In this document: piece after piece, positions 14,745-15,625 of the stretch
Position numbering within the stretch: the stretch's first letter is position 1
How the letters are laid out: every line of letters begins with the position of its first letter
From: Methylocystaceae bacterium
GTDB lineage: Bacteria; Pseudomonadota; Alphaproteobacteria; Rhizobiales; Beijerinckiaceae
Assembly (NCBI GenBank): GCA_003152255.1
Contig: PLZT01000419.1
Coordinates: 29,294 to 44,918, forward strand
Reading direction: 5' to 3'
Length of the DNA stretch: 15,625 bases
The notes under the pieces: model-generated
Told to the model about the DNA's origin: nothing
Databases searched by the model: none
Seen by the model: the letters and a program-made list of their open reading frames with translations, nothing else
Made by a program: the position numbers and the translations under genes

Positions 14745-14776
14745 GACTCCGTGCGGCGCGCGCGGAGTCTTTTTTT
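14745..14776 (+). terminator. Strong Rho-independent terminator
   Basis: GACTCCG (14745-14751) pairs with CGGAGTC (14763-14769), with an 11-base GC-rich loop, followed directly by seven T (14770-14776). This is the best intrinsic terminator in the window. It sits 125 bp past the stop of the 66-aa gene, so it ends either a long 3' untranslated region or a separate small RNA. Confidence 0.85.
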
Positions 14777-14845
14777 GCCAGTTTTATGGACGTCGATCGA
14801 TTTTTTTCCCAGGAACCTCTCGCGTCAGGGCGAGGCGCGCAGTTT

Positions 14846-14879
14846 TTGATAACACGTTAACGCGATAACGTGTTATCAA
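14846..14879. promoter_or_regulatory. 34-bp palindrome, candidate operator for the ribbon-helix-helix gene
   Basis: Perfect 14-bp arms, TTGATAACACGTTA (14846-14859) and TAACGTGTTATCAA (14866-14879), surround ACGCGA, whose inner CGCG is also symmetric. Within it GATAAC or its complement recurs: GATAAC at 14848, GTTAAC at 14856, GATAAC at 14864 and GTTATC at 14872, about 8 bp apart. Repeated short half-sites at such spacing suit cooperative binding by ribbon-helix-helix dimers. One such protein is encoded 63 bp downstream. Direct binding is inferred. Confidence 0.6.
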
Positions 14880-14941
14880 TGCTCATTGGCGCGCATGGCG
14901 CGCGTGATTGCGTTCGGCGCAAGTACCTGAGGCCAAGCTCG

Positions 14942-15457
14942 ATGAGCGACGCCGCCAACAAAGCTGGAACCGGCCAGTTGATCGGGGTGCGAATGCAGCC
15001 CGACGAACTCGCCGCGATCGACTGCTATCGTCGCGATCTACCGGGCGTCCCCAGCCGCCCCGAGGCCATGCGACGGCTGTGCGTCCAGGCGCTGGACCCG
15101 CGCGCCGACAATTCCGCGGCGCCCGCCTTGCGCCCGCTGCGAGAGATTGTCCGGGACTTTTTCGACGCCGATCCATCGAGAGTCGGGATCTTCCTTCGCG
15201 GCCGCGACGAAGACACGACGCCCGCCGAAGCGGTCGAAATCAGCTTTTCTCCGGAGGACGACACGAGCTTCTCGATCCTGCAACGCGCGGCGCGCGACGT
15301 GCTCGAAGCATACCAGCGCTTCGCCAAGGCGGGCGATCCGGCCGCGCGGGAATTATGCGCGCGAATGCACACAATTCTCGACGACAAGGCCATCGCCGAC
15401 CAGGACCAATATTTGACGACTTTCGCGAAAGGCTCGAGACGTGGACGCCAGCGTTGA
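14942..15457 (+). CDS. Ribbon-helix-helix DNA-binding protein with unknown C-terminal part
   Basis: A 171-aa protein. Residues about 10-48 read like a ribbon-helix-helix domain: a strand GQLIGVRMQP, helix A DELAAIDCYRRDL, then SRPEAMRRLCVQAL as helix B. Such domains dimerise and place the strand in the DNA major groove, commonly as repressors of their own promoter. The C-terminal two thirds (REIVRDFFDADPSRVGIF and onwards, with a helix RAARDVLEAYQRFAKAGD) matches no family I recognise and may bind a ligand or partner. The ATG at 14942 (MSDAANKAGTG) follows GAGG at 9 bases; an ATG at 14879 or GTG at 14870 would extend it into the palindrome, which is less likely. The palindrome upstream is its candidate operator. 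No toxin-like gene follows within the window. Confidence 0.75.
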   Translation: MSDAANKAGTGQLIGVRMQPDELAAIDCYRRDLPGVPSRPEAMRRLCVQALDPRADNSAAPALRPLREIVRDFFDADPSRVGIFLRGRDEDTTPAEAVEISFSPEDDTSFSILQRAARDVLEAYQRFAKAGDPAARELCARMHTILDDKAIADQDQYLTTFAKGSRRGRQR

Positions 15458-15601
15458 TGGGGATTGGGAGATCATCTGGCTCCGCGCGGCGATTCGGCGC
15501 CTAGGCGGAGTTGAATTACAGATATATCCAACTGAAATAAAGATGATAAAAAATCGGAGCGAATTTTTTTATTTGAACAAATACACCAACGCTTCTTCGT
15601 G

Positions 15602-15625
15602 CTAGAGCGGAATCCGATCAACCTG
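15602..15625. repeat. Possible second intergenic repeat, cut by window end
   Basis: CTAGAGCGGAATCCGATCAA resembles the outer end of the repeat at 12965-13080 read on the minus strand (TTAGAGCGCTTTCCGTTCGA): the TAGAGCG start, TCCG and the following TC line up. Only 24 bases are visible, so it may be a truncated copy or a chance similarity. The preceding 15458-15601 holds no confident gene and contains the small inverted repeat TATTTG-AA-CAAATA. Confidence 0.35.

Noticed and set aside
15441..15605. 54-aa frame starting with GTG inside the end of the ribbon-helix-helix gene
   Set aside because: A weak AAAGG site and its position behind a possible regulator make it tempting as a second gene of a pair, but its composition changes sharply midway and the stop lies in the repeat-like sequence. 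Conservation would be needed.

Overview
The window looks like a high-GC alphaproteobacterial chromosome, probably order Hyphomicrobiales (Rhizobiales) and possibly near Methylocystis/Methylosinus. The placement is inference: it rests on the style of the host proteins (rhizobial-type one-cysteine Bcp, YhdP/AsmA-like protein, EcsC-family protein) and on a palindromic intergenic repeat of the kind scattered through such genomes. No rRNA or other marker that would settle taxonomy is present, and I see no tRNA gene, CRISPR array or prophage.

Layout. (1) Positions 1-457: the 5' end of an alpha/beta hydrolase gene on the minus strand, then a GC-rich intergenic stretch. (2) Positions 458-3308: a complete insertion element of the IS1595 family. 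It has 26-bp imperfect terminal inverted repeats, an 8-bp target duplication (AAACAAAA) and a DDNK transposase with a zinc ribbon. It also carries an unusual, lower-GC cargo of five genes: a DUF3800 protein, 60-aa and 30-aa proteins whose genes overlap by ATGA, a 110-aa protein and an 87-aa zinc-ribbon/coiled-coil protein. (3) Positions 3352-4419: a secreted seven-TPR protein whose upstream region was split from it by the element. (4) Positions 4463-8900: a convergent-gene terminator, the peroxiredoxin bcp (minus) and a very large AsmA/YhdP-like envelope protein (plus). (5) Positions 8903-10165: tyrS on the minus strand, its stop 2 bp from that of the AsmA-like gene. (6) Positions 10317-12967: a two-gene operon of an MBOAT (AlgI-like) O-acyltransferase and an AlgJ/AlgX-like SGNH partner, which together suggest O-acylation of an exported polysaccharide. 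(7) Positions 12965-13080: a palindromic repeat between convergent genes, followed by an EcsC-family protein (minus). (8) Positions 13936-15625: small genes: a 66-aa glycine-rich membrane protein, a strong Rho-independent terminator, a striking 34-bp palindrome, and a ribbon-helix-helix protein that may bind it. A possible second repeat copy is cut by the window edge.

The most unusual part is the element at 458-3308. Its transposase promoter overlaps the left inverted repeat. A hairpin inside the right end overlaps the ribosome binding site of the zinc-ribbon gene. The cargo is tightly packed, with genes on both strands and overlapping starts and stops. The cargo function is unknown. DUF3800 proteins have an acidic-residue pattern resembling RNase H-like nucleases, so a nucleic-acid-processing, defence or transposition-accessory role is possible but not shown. 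The second most interesting part is the palindrome and ribbon-helix-helix pair at 14846-15457, a candidate autoregulatory circuit.
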